A DNA stretch of 64,000 bases from Sanghuangporus weigelae (Eukaryota; Basidiomycota; Agaricomycetes; Hymenochaetales; Hymenochaetaceae): positions 2,418,001-2,482,000 of the forward strand of contig CP137323.1 of NCBI GenBank assembly GCA_033182465.1, in the 5' to 3' direction. Positions 10,133 through 20,277 of the stretch are shown piece by piece (the stretch's first letter is position 1; every line of letters begins with the position of its first letter). The notes beneath the pieces were generated by a model. The model ran no database searches. It saw only the letters and a list, made by a program, of their open reading frames with translations, and was not told the origin of the DNA. The position numbers and the translations under genes are program-made.

Positions 10133-11902
10133 ATGGCGAAAGCGAGCACTGGACTTCTAGGCATCGTACTTTTGGCTCGACATGGCGACCGGCTAGGGTT
10201 TTACCAGGATCCTTTCACTTACACAGCGTCGGATACGTCCATCACGCCCCTCGGGAGTGTACGTCCCACTTCCATTCACTACTGTTTATTATCTGATTGT
10301 GTTTGTTCTGCACCAGGTCCAAGAGTTCCAACTCGGCCAGCTGATTCGGTCGCTTTACATGGAAGATAACTCTCCTTTCCGTATTGAGGGTATAAGCACC
10401 GGCCTGTTTGACGAGGCGCAAGTCAAAGCTCGAGCGGACGCTGGCGGAGAAGGAAGCGTCATACTGGACTCGGCTGCGTCATTGCTTCAGGGACTTTTCC
10501 CACCGACGAGAAACCATAATATTACACTAGCAAATGGAACGCTGGTCGTTGCCCCGTTACATGGGTATCAGTATGTCCCGGGTATGTTGTCTCTGAACAT
10601 TCCATTTACTGTAAGGGCAATGCTTATGTTTTACTACTTAGTTGAAAGTGTTGAACCTGATTGCGACATCTCGCTTGAAGCATGGGTTAACTGCAAGGTG
10701 AATAAAAAAAAGCACAAAAAATTGATGGAACTGACAATTTGTATCCAGACGTTTGATGAAGCGACAGAAGCATTTTATAATTCATCGTTGTTCGTACAAG
10801 TCGAAGACGAGAATGCCGACTTTCTGCAATCGCTGAAGTCCTTTCTGGATGGTCGCAGCGTCTCTCTTGTGAATAGTGAGTTTTCATGAATTTTCGCACT
10901 CATACGTTGTTTGACTTGAAAGTCAATCTATGCAGTGTGGAATGTAAATACAGAAATTTTTCGATTTCACGTTATGGAAAAGCAACTAAAATTATCTATG
11001 TCCAGATCTTCGACTTCATGAATGTAGAATCCATCCACAACGCAAGTTTCGGCAAGAGACTTCCTCCCGGGGCTCTGGCCCATGCTCGCGCTCTTGCAAA
11101 CTTCCACGAGTATGGCGTATTTTCTTCTCCACGGGTCGATGGCATAGGAAACAGTGAGCTCGGAGTTGCTTGAATTGTCGAGGTTATTTTGACAAAACAT
11201 TTTTAGTTGCTGGACGTGCAATAGTACCAACGATAATCCAGGGCATGGAAAGAATTGCGAATAACTCGGATCCATTGAAGTTCTTCTACGAAGCTATAAG
11301 CTACAAGCCGTTTATATCGCTTTTCAACATGACAGGGCTTGCAAGCGAATACCCGGAGCTCGCGGGAGTAGGTGCGTAAATAAAACCATTTTCATTGATT
11401 CATACTAAAAGTATTACTTGACTTACAGTCAACTATGCTGCAGCAGTGGTTTTCGAGTTACGCGAGGGCTACGAGAAGAATGATCCTCTCATCCGCTTCA
11501 AGTTCAAAAATGAGACGGATTCCAAGGAATTCAAGACGTTCGACCTATTCGGAAGGCGAGGCGATGTTCCACTTTCTTTGTTTAAATCCAGGTTGCTGCC
11601 TGCAGCGATCAACAATACTGCTGAATGGTGCGCGGCATGCAATAATCACGAGAGTCGCGGATGCGAAGGATTAGGTGCTACCAAAGGCATTGGGCGGGGA
11701 ATAACACTCACTGCTATGGAATTCGGAGCACTGATAGTTGCGACTCTCGCTTGCATGTTCTTTGTATTTCTCTATCCTCTCTCGAGTAGGAAGACAGGAG
11801 CGAAGAGAGTGGACTCGGTATGTTGTATTCAGTTCGCTTTGTCAGGATTTCACTGACTGAAATCATTAGTCCTCGTCAATGGAGAAAGTCGTCTCAAAAT
11901 AG
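10133..11902 (+). CDS. histidine-phosphatase-fold membrane protein, paralogue 3
   Basis: Nine exons (10133-10258, 10317-10581, 10642-10697, 10749-10875, 10936-10943, 11006-11153, 11207-11371, 11429-11817, 11870-11902) sum to 1317 nt, or 438 residues. Exons 1-7 have exactly the same lengths as in paralogue 2, which shows recent tandem duplication of a whole gene. Motifs: LLARHGDRLGFYQDPFTY, SITPLGS, EFQLGQLIRSLYM, RADAGGEGSVILDSAASLLQ, GLFPPT, YEAISYKPFISLFNMTGL, EWCAACNNHESRGC, one membrane segment (EFGALIVATLACMFFVFLY), then a Lys/Arg-rich tail ending SSSMEKVVSK. The RHG triad is kept but the HD motif is not. No signal peptide precedes the first strand. It is probably a type of cell-surface or vacuolar membrane protein; catalytic activity is doubtful. 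Confidence 0.78.
10936..10943 (+). other. 8-nt micro-exon of paralogue 3
   Basis: The bases are identical to the paralogue 2 micro-exon (TGTGGAAT), with a TATGCAG acceptor and a GTAAAT donor. It completes the Met codon begun in the previous exon and adds Trp-Asn. Confidence 0.6.
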
Positions 11903-12348
11903 ACCAAATCTTATATCCTTTAAAGATCTGAAGATATCGTGGCTTTGTGTAGTTTTCGATCTCATGTGGAATAGTACGCGTACATAGTTTCGACGTTTTA
12001 TTTACACTGCGTGGAAACTACGTCATGATATCACACAAGCTGATGATGGTGCATGAATATATCTTGCAAAATATTTTGTTAAGTACGAGACTCACTATTT
12101 TATTCTCACTTCGCGCGTTTTTTGCGTTATTTCTAAATTTATTTTACTCCAAATTTGGACGGCAACTTTGGGGCACGTGACATGCGGTGTGGCGCGTCCG
12201 CTCGCTGGACCCATTGACCTTCAATCTTGCTTCGTTCTTTCATCTACTGAATACCTTGAAATCTGATCGGACGCACGAAAAGTCGTAAAGCTTTTCGAGA
12301 ATTAGATCCTTTTGACTTTGAAAATACAATTTGGCTTTGGGCGAAGAC
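11903..12348. other. intergenic region before the CFEM gene
   Basis: This is an AT-rich 446-bp stretch with T-runs around 12110-12160. It presumably holds the 3' end of paralogue 3 and the promoter of the CFEM gene. No clear TATA box or gene is seen. Confidence 0.4.
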
Positions 12349-13517
12349 ATGACCTTCAGAGTTTCGCGTTACGGTCGAGCTCGCTCAGCGCTTCACCTGT
12401 CCACCATCGTACTAGCAACGCTCGCTCGTGTATCGTACGCCCATGCTCCAGGAAGACCAGTACATGTAGCGCGACAAGCATCGCTTACATTTCCGACTGT
12501 GACGTTAACGGACTCAAGTAGTGGTAGTGCGAGTGCGAGCGGATCAGGAAGTGTGTCGATTCTACCTATTGCAACGACGACGACGGAGCTCACGACGAGC
12601 ATTGGTCCAGTGAGTATTAGGCTCGCTCTCTTCCGTTAAATTGCCCCCATATGCCGTCAATGCTGGCCGAATTGGGACTCCTATTGTCCGAGCTCCCATC
12701 GTACGGCATTGGCAGCTTCTTTTCGATACAATATTCATGTGCTCAATGCTTCTCTATTCAATTCAAAATTCGTCTATCTCGCCTTTTACCTTCGTCTTTA
12801 TTCGGATTCAGAGCTGACACGATTCATGGTATCTACTAGAACGGAACTTCATCGTTCTTAACCACAGTAACAACGCTAGTCGGTCCGAGCCCGTCGAATG
12901 CTTCTACTATATCTGAAAGCAATGTCTCCGCCACTGTGACGACAACATCCACGGCGTTCCCAAGCTTAAGCTCGTATTCGGCTTGCGGTAAGTATTCAAC
13001 TAGAGAAATGATGCTCATTGACCGATGCTTAAATGTTGAATAGTGGATAATTGCTTGCAAGTCGCCGTCTCTGCGTCAAATTGCTCGAGTGTAACGAATA
13101 CAGCTTGTTACTGCGCCAGGTATACGAAATAGTATCTTAACTGACATTTTTACTTGTTTATTCTAACGTACTCTTGTTGGAAATAGTTCGATTTTCCCCT
13201 TTGCACTCGTCCAATGCGCTTCTGATCAGTGCTCGAACGAACTCTCCACCGCCGAGGGCCTTGCGCAAGCATTCTGCAACCTCTCTTCACCCACCGTCTC
13301 GCTTGCCTTCCCGGCTCCCTCGTTCTCCGCAAACTCATCAACGTCCCTTTCTTCAGCGACATCGGCTTCTGCAAGTGCAAGTGCGAGTGCAAGCGCAACT
13401 GGGAACGCCGGAACAAGCCTTCGATTAGGTCTCTCACAAGACGATGTCTGGGGCTCGAGATTTGGACTGTTGAGCTTGGTTGGGATAGGAATCGCTTCGG
13501 GCTCATTGTTATGCTGA
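12349..13517 (+). CDS. CFEM-domain, probably GPI-anchored surface protein
   Basis: CFEM proteins are fungal eight-cysteine surface proteins; some bind haem, others act at host or wall interfaces. Exons 12349-12609, 12840-12987, 13044-13119 and 13187-13517 sum to 816 nt, or 271 residues. The N-terminus is a signal peptide (basic start, then LHLSTIVLATLARVSYA), followed by a Ser/Thr-rich linker. The CFEM domain spans roughly residues 130-195 and has all eight cysteines, spaced C-x3-C-x9-C-x7-C-x-C-x11-C-x4-C-x14-C (pieces: SACVDNC, TACYCASS, VQCASDQC). Then comes a Ser/Ala repeat tract and a hydrophobic C-terminal tail (FGLLSLVGIGIASGSLLC) of the GPI-signal kind. Unusually, the CFEM domain sits mid-protein after a Ser/Thr stalk instead of directly after the signal peptide. 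The first intron is 230 nt, long for this genome. Confidence 0.8.
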
Positions 13518-14413
13518 TGTTCATAGACATACCCCACTCTTCCATACCTCTCGTTATTCTTTTCCCGTTGCATTTCGATTTCTTTTTTTGGCTTGACCAT
13601 AGTCTTTTCCGCTCCTTTTTCGCGGCACGGACATCATGCACTTGCACGGCATTAATTAGATTTCGGTCTTTCTTGTGATATCGTTGGGGTGCATATGTAA
13701 GTAGTGGGTGAACGTATCTGGGTTCAAGCTTATAATCGCCTTGGCAGAAGCTCACTCCTCACACGAAGACAATGATGTATGAATGTATGAGCCGATCCGG
13801 GATTGATAAGTCAGTTCGCTATCTACTGTTACAGTATAAATGAGCACAGAGATGAAAATAGAACAGAGATGAAAGAACAAAGAAAGAGATAGAGAGAAAA
13901 CCAGATCAGATCCGTGATAAATTCTTGAGAGGAAAGGGAAAACAAAAGCGGAATGTACTGTAAAAGCCTCTCGCCACATCTAAGATAGACGTACATGAGC
14001 GGGAGGGGGGAAAGATTAGAAAGATCTGAATTCCGATGCGATTGCGATTGAAAAAGGGAGAAGGCATTTAGGAAGCGCGAGGATGATACACAGCGATGGG
14101 ACGAGACGATGAGACCGGGGATGCGTTAGGAAAGCAAGGTAAAAAGGAGATAGTGTTACAGTGAGATTTGGTTGAGACTGTATGAGATTTACTGTACACG
14201 GCGAAGGGCAGAGACGGAGAAAAGGCGAGGTGAGAAACAAGGCTTCGGATTCGGACATTGTCGACATGCAAGTGAAGCGATCGTCGCTGAAGTTCAAAAA
14301 ATCTTAAAGCGTTCGAAGGACATCTTGTGAGCGTTTCCGGTAGTAGGATATCGGAGGCTAAGGAAGGTTTCGCACGAGGAAGCAGTCAATATAGGAGTAG
14401 CAGAAAGGAGTCA
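13518..14413. other. intergenic region, convergent 3' ends
   Basis: This 896-bp gap lies between the convergent CFEM and Cys-rich protein genes. The stretch at about 13840-13960 is strongly purine-rich on the + strand (repeated GAGATGAAA and AAAGA words). No gene is supported; the open frames crossing it have no protein-like character. Confidence 0.4.
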
Positions 14414-17329
14414 CTAAACCTCCTCTCCCTCCAAGACAGACACATCGTCCATGACGTACAACCCATCATCCTCCAGACCACCAAGTTCTTCCCATGCCTC
14501 GATGACCACGCGTACAGGTTCCTTTCTCATCTCGCTTGGAGTATCACTTTCCGAACGGGGCGGCACGACAACCGGAGACATTGACATTCTGCTCGTCGCG
14601 TGGCTAGGTACAGGCGGAGGATCAATCTCATGCTTGCCGAGTCTTTGGCGTTTCTCCGGCGGTGTCTTGCTTCGGTGATTCCGTTCTTCCGTTCTGCAAT
14701 CTTCTTCGGGCTCGATCTCGACACCATTCGCGTCGACGATCTCCGCGGCCTCACATGATCGTTTTCTTCCTATTGGTGTCGCCTTCTCCTGAATTTGTCG
14801 ATCTTCCACTTCTTCCACTTCTTCTTCAGACTCAACGCCGTCCTCTACGTCTGCTTCCGCTCCTTCCTCGGCATCAATGTACGGTGGGTCCTTACCCACG
14901 AGGCTTATCGGGTCGATCATCACTTCAACGAGCGGAACCACAGTCTGCTTTTGTTGCGGCTCAACCTGGTATTGCTGGGAAGGGACGATATTCCCAGCTT
15001 CGATGTTGGCCCTTAATACTGCACGTTCACAGATCCTGCAGCGGCAATGGAATAGGGGAGCACAGGCATCACGCCATATCTGTAAAAGCGGAGCATCAAA
15101 TCAGACAATGAAAAGATATAAACTAAGTCCGAACAAAAAAAAACTTACAGTTTTGAATGTCTCAATTGTATACGGCGGCATCTCCGACATCGAATTTGGA
15201 ATGAAAGGAATCGATGGAATTTGCGTCGGTGACTCCAGTACGGGAGAAATGGCAATGGGAAGAGACAGAATCGGAGAGGATGGAGGCCGTGTCTGTACGG
15301 ACGAAGAGGATGGAGGTGGCGGCGGTGCCGTTGAACTAGGAGACGTCGAGCCTTCGATTTTTACATCAGACGCAGGTGGTGGTGAAGGCGTCGTTTGTAG
15401 TGTTGAAGTTGAAAGGACGGGGCTCGTCATGCCTGAGCCACTCTTCTCAGAGCCTGATGAATCTTCTGCATCCTTTGCTTCTCGCCGCCGTCGGTCTACC
15501 CAGTCGACACCGTTGAACCACACACCACCTTCATGCAGGGCATTTGCAACATCTTCAACGCCCATCTTTGCGATGCGCACAGATGCGTCCGTTCCGTCAA
15601 TCGCACATTCCATGACTACCTTGCGGACTACATTGGCCATCGCAGGTAGTAATATGGCGCGCAGTTGCCGGCGGAATGCCTCGTAAGCAGCGCTACACAT
15701 GGTTAAGCTTGGTGGCGGCGATGTACAGACGGCGTCCGGGTCAGGATGCTGTCTCTCTACAACAGATTGAGACAGGCTCCATGATACTGGGTGCGATGCC
15801 GGGACGTGAGGTATCGGCGCATGTGGACCTGGTGGTAACCTCGTCGCATTGGAATTAGGCGATCCCTGGATGTTGTACCAATGGTCCGCGGGACTAAACC
15901 AGAGCCCATCAAGTATTCGAGCTCTAGCCCAGTCATTCATCGCAAGCTCCCGTACACCTTGCGTCTCCTCGGTGATACTCATGAGCTCCGGGTCTTCATC
16001 TTCGTCGTCAAGATCACTGAGCTCTTCGTCGTCATCGTATTCGCCTACATTTCCGCCCACAATCCCTGCTTCTGTTGCATTCTCGGTCATCCGAGATTGC
16101 ATACGCGAGGTTGCAACTGCCAGTCGCAACATCTCCCCGAGTTTTGTATGCTTTCGTAGCCACCGTTTCTCCATGCAGAGATTGATGACATCACGAACGC
16201 AACCTTCGCCCATTTCGACGAATGCGTCCACTGTCTGGCGAGCTTCCCAGTCGTCCGCTTGGAATGATTGGCCACCTACTGCTTCAGCCTCCTTGGTTAA
16301 CGAGTTCCCAGGCTGGCTTTCCCCCTCGCAGCATGCTTTCCATAAGCATTCCGCTCGACAAGAGCGGCACGTCGCTTCAACAGATTGCCAGTATTCGCAT
16401 TCTTCGTTTTCGGCAATACAGTTCTCCCCATTGTTTGCATCGCGAAGACATACTCCACAGAAGCGTTCCTTTCGATGTTCCCTACAGCAAGGTACCCAGC
16501 CGAGGATGTGAGTGTAAGTGGCTCTCCTGGCGACTAAGAGCCCGGTGGTAGAGTTCGGATAGTTGATCCGGCAAGGGATACAGGAACGCTGGAATATGTG
16601 GAGACGGAAATGTTTGAACGGTGATACGCGCTGAGCGCGTGCAAATCCCAGAACGTGGTCGGCGGCATCAAGGACGGCAGCAGCTTGTTGCCAGAACAGA
16701 TGATATTCAACTAGAAATAGAAAGGAAAAAGACAAATTGTCAGTGTCACCGCCATAAAGTTAAATCCGTGATAGGGCAGAGCGGGAAGGGAAGAAGACGG
16801 AGAAAAGATCGTCGGCCCTTCTAACTTCGCAGTCGCGTAGAGGCTGTTGATATGATGCACGCGGTGATCTTCTTCTGGCGACACGCATATCGCCAGCAAA
16901 CTGCCGTTTCGAACGTGGGTGCTTCCGCGGGTTGTGGCTGAGGCACTGGCACTTACGTAGTGCATATGCGCGCCTCATAACGCGTCGACAAATACACCCG
17001 TGTCACGATTCGCGGCCGCTACCTCTTCATTGCTCACTGACCCGCCAGCTCGAGAGATAGACTATCTACCGACAACGGGACAAAGAGGAAGATAGATAAT
17101 ACTCACTAGCAGCTGCCCAAGCAGGCGAGACGCGCATGAGCTGGCGCAGCATCTCCGCGTCGCGGACTACCGTGAAGGCCATGCGACCTGGCCAGTTCTC
17201 GCGTTGCTGCCACACGGATGGCAGAGCGGCCGTTGTGGACATGGCAAGGAGGTAATGAGTTGTGATCAGGCGGATGACCTCGGGGGGTAATGTCGCCCAT
17301 GACCGCGTCGTCGATTTTCCTTTGAACAT
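14414..17329 (-). CDS. F-box-like, cysteine-rich protein of unknown function
   Basis: Three exons (17329-17107, 16710-15149, 15079-14414) sum to 2451 nt, or 816 residues. The first exon has an F-box-like helix pair (WATLPPEVIRLITTHYLLAM). Exon 2 starts IEYHLFWQQAAAVLDAADHV and then carries Cys/His pairs fit for zinc: CIPC, WVPCCREH, FCGVC, ATCRSC, and CLWKACC. A long acidic, then Pro/Ser-rich middle follows. Exon 3 opens with another compact cluster, WRDACAPLFHCRCRICERA, and ends in acidic and basic low-complexity with a possible nuclear signal (KRQR). The ATG chosen is the first in frame. The 396-nt first intron is much longer than usual and could hide an in-frame exon (an open stretch lies near 16711-16965). 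I do not know a characterised homologue; ubiquitin-ligase adaptor is only suggested by the N-terminus. Confidence 0.65.
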
Positions 17330-17712
17330 CGTCGTTACCTGTGACGTCGAGCGCTTTCTCTTCTCTTCTACAGCGACGACGTGTTCGCTATTGAAGACTG
17401 AGTCGATGGGCGGTCGTCGGCGTCGTTGTTGTCGTCGCTGTTGTGATTGAGCGTGGCTCTGAATGCTTCGGGATGTTGCACTCAATTTGGCGCCACAACC
17501 TGAAGGTGTGACAGAACAAAGTGACGCGTTTGGTTATCAACTTTCCCACGATTACCGATTTACGTACGTACATTCAATCAAGGTCTCCCACGGCCTCTTC
17601 AATACAAAGAAGAAAAGACAATTATTACACACAACTCTATTGATGATCGAACCATGAATTCGCTCGCTGATATCGCATAAAGAGAAGCCTCCGAAATGCT
17701 TCCGCTTTTTTA
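17330..17712 (-). promoter_or_regulatory. upstream region of the Cys-rich protein gene
   Basis: This 383-bp gap separates two minus-strand genes. It includes an open stretch rich in Arg/Gln codons just upstream of the chosen ATG, which could be translated from a non-ATG start but is treated as leader here. No TATA box stands out. Confidence 0.3.
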
Positions 17713-19104
17713 TTACCATCTCGCCAAGATCGCGCTCTTGTTTCGGTGGCTTAACGTTTCGCAGAGAGATTTGAGTGTAGTGGTGACACTCTCGTGTTCG
17801 CAGACAATCTCCACGTTCTTTGATTTGATGAGCTTCATAGCACCTTTAGATCTGGGGTCTGAAAGGACCCATTCCCACTCCTTTCCATACAGTGCCAATC
17901 TCTCAAGCTTGGAAAATCGACTGCGAGCCCCGAAGAGAGCTAAAAGATGACCGGCTAAATGAGCCCACTGGGAATCTGCATCATCTTCATCCTCAAAATC
18001 ATTTCGAAAGCCCACTGAACTCAACCCGACTTGCGTAATAAGATATATAATCTCTACAGCTTGTCTCCTTGTGTTCTTCCTCGTAGGTTTAGTGGTGAAC
18101 ACAGGGAAATTGAGCACCGTGGCGTTCGAACAGTTGAGTAGTAGCACACTGATAAAGTCATGTCTCAGAAATCGCGCGTCTGGTGCAATCTCGATCTCCT
18201 CGATGCGAGGTCCACATGCACGTAGAAATTGCTCGAAGAATAGTGTGTAGATTCCGTCAGGGAGGGAGAAGACGAGCTTCCGTAGCGCAGGGAGCCGGAC
18301 AGACTCTGGATCGATCACTCCTTCCTCGACATTTCCTGGAGTATGCATCGAGCGCAGACGAATCGTATGGAGCTTCGGCATGTCCACAATTGGAGACACG
18401 TTCAGCTGAAGTGGGAAGTGATCTGGACCAATGGTAAGCGTCTGCAGAGAGTTAGACTTCCATATGAACTTCGGCGTCGGTAGTGTCGACGGCAACGTGT
18501 CTATTGGACTGTTGAACCAATCGACTCGCCGTAAATTCGGAAGTCGCAAATCATCCAGGCTGATATCCGCTTCAGGGAAAATAGGTGTAGAGAAGCTATC
18601 GTCCTCCTGGTCTGCTGCTTCGACACGTAGATTCTGAGGACGAGTGAGGATAAGGACGTTTGGGCAACGCTGCAGGATTCGTCGTGTCCCGGTCGGATAG
18701 GAAGCAACCCAATGACCGCTTGCCTTGAATCCTTGCAGAGATACCGACACTCTCTTCACAAAAGTCCCAACTTCTTGCTCTCTTTTCATCGCCTCCGCGA
18801 GATGCTCCGAGCCGTATCGTATTCGAATATCCTCAAACAGGAACTTCAGGACAAGCCTTCTGAATAACTTACACGTCAGCGCCAGGGCTCGTTTTGCCTT
18901 CAACGGTTCGTCACATAGCGCGTCAACATCATCACTGTAATCCTTCTCAAACGGCCTGAGTTCAACGAGGGCATTAATCTCTCTTGCAGGGCCATACGTA
19001 GCTAAATCGAAGATGTACAGTAGGAGTTCTTCAGGCAGCGACGAAGGTAAAGGAGCGGTCTGAGAATGAGAATGGGCTGCTGGTGAACAGCCGCTAGAGG
19101 ACAT
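17713..19104 (-). CDS. F-box family protein, paralogue A
   Basis: F-box proteins are substrate adaptors of SCF ubiquitin ligases. This is a single intronless frame of 463 residues from a clean ATG. An N-terminal F-box-like segment (LPSSLPEELLLYIFDLATYG) is followed by ALTCKLFRRLVLKFLFEDIR, then a long leucine-patterned region typical of these agaricomycete proteins (CPNVLILTRPQNLR, LPNLRRVDWFNSP, LQTLTIGPDHFP) and the late signature RFLRHDF. It is divergent from paralogue B at 20278 across 1.17 kb, and related to a third copy at 61.7 kb. The substrate is unknown. Copy A is the most distant of the three by eye. Confidence 0.7.
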   Translation of the reverse strand: MSSSGCSPAAHSHSQTAPLPSSLPEELLLYIFDLATYGPAREINALVELRPFEKDYSDDVDALCDEPLKAKRALALTCKLFRRLVLKFLFEDIRIRYGSEHLAEAMKREQEVGTFVKRVSVSLQGFKASGHWVASYPTGTRRILQRCPNVLILTRPQNLRVEAADQEDDSFSTPIFPEADISLDDLRLPNLRRVDWFNSPIDTLPSTLPTPKFIWKSNSLQTLTIGPDHFPLQLNVSPIVDMPKLHTIRLRSMHTPGNVEEGVIDPESVRLPALRKLVFSLPDGIYTLFFEQFLRACGPRIEEIEIAPDARFLRHDFISVLLLNCSNATVLNFPVFTTKPTRKNTRRQAVEIIYLITQVGLSSVGFRNDFEDEDDADSQWAHLAGHLLALFGARSRFSKLERLALYGKEWEWVLSDPRSKGAMKLIKSKNVEIVCEHESVTTTLKSLCETLSHRNKSAILARW

Positions 19105-20277
19105 AGAACGGAAGGGTGTAGAGGATGGGTGCCGCTATGTCCGCTGAAGGGGACCAGCTAACGATCCTCCAGGTCTGGCATTTGAGAGCATAATATGAAA
19201 GAGATTGCATGCATGCAATGTCTTATGTAAACCATGCAGGCACCCAGACAAAGTTATTGCCTTTCTTTGCAGACCGAGCACCTATTGCACTGATGCCATT
19301 CAGTGTCGAGCAACTAATAAAAGTACATTCTGCGAGGAGCGCAAGTAGCGGTGTGCGAGATGCTGAGACAAGAGTAGAGGACGAGCCAGCCGACAGTAGC
19401 CCAGATGTCCGAGTCATCCAAGACTAGGTCACAAGCAAACTGGCAGCGCGACACAATAAGAAACAGACAGGAATACTACGTAGGTCCGTCGGACGACTGC
19501 ATCTGGCTTGAGCTCATCATATCCATCAAGTTCTCAATTTAGCTGAAGTGACAGCGCAGAGACGAGATCCCTCATCGCGGAAGTTGAAGATCGAGGCGAA
19601 CTTGAAGGCGCAAACTCGTTGCCAGACTTAGTCACCAATTCTCACGCATACAAGTTCCCTTATGCTTATGAAAACCTCGGCTCAGCATCATCATTAGCGA
19701 ACGCCACACCAATTGGATTCTCCCAAATCTTCCATGGTTCCTTGTGATATTCTTGCAGAGGAAGCCGATGGTTCTGGGACTTTGCAGGAAAGCGCAAGAG
19801 GAGGTAGAAAGTGACCGGTGAATTTTCGCCCATTCCTCCAGCCAGGACTCGGATTGCTACTCTGAAAGTTCCAATTCTGTCTACACTTGTACACTTGTCC
19901 GACTTCTTTTCTCGCCCATGCCTCTAATGGACCATGAGTTTGTACAAAAACTGCGTTTGCTGATGTCGCTTCCGCCTTGGGTACACAGATGCTGAGACAG
20001 CCTTGGATGTGCCACTTCACCCTCTTCGCTTTGCGCGATCGTTTGCTCTACTCACTGCTGATGTCCAAGTAATGTTCGGTTTGGAGCAATGCTTAAACAA
20101 CAGAATAACTGACCGTCACTATGGGCGAGCTGGACCCACATTGCTGCGCCTACCCGCCTGCCCCGCGCCATACCCTCCACACTTCGCATCTTGATTGAGG
20201 ATCCACTGGCCGACGCCACGGGCTCCTCTCATTGAAAAGAGGTCGTCAATCCGGTATCATAGTATGCTGATGCTGCT
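19105..20277. promoter_or_regulatory. divergent promoter region between F-box paralogues A and B
   Basis: This 1173-bp gap lies between two head-to-head F-box genes. Only short unconvincing open frames occur. It is long enough for two separate promoters. No repeated element is visible by eye. Confidence 0.35.

Noticed and set aside
13150-13755. 201-codon minus-strand open frame over the CFEM gene
   Set aside because: Antisense to the CFEM exon 4 and its downstream region; starts at a non-ATG codon and has no protein-like pattern.
14877-15686. 269-codon plus-strand open frame
   Set aside because: Antisense to the Cys-rich protein gene, with low-complexity Ser/Gly content; the minus-strand reading has better motifs and splice phase.
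16711-16965. possible extra exon in the first intron of the Cys-rich protein gene
   Set aside because: The frame across exons 1 and 2 already joins correctly (A plus TT gives Ile) without it; no paired splice sites of the right phase stood out.
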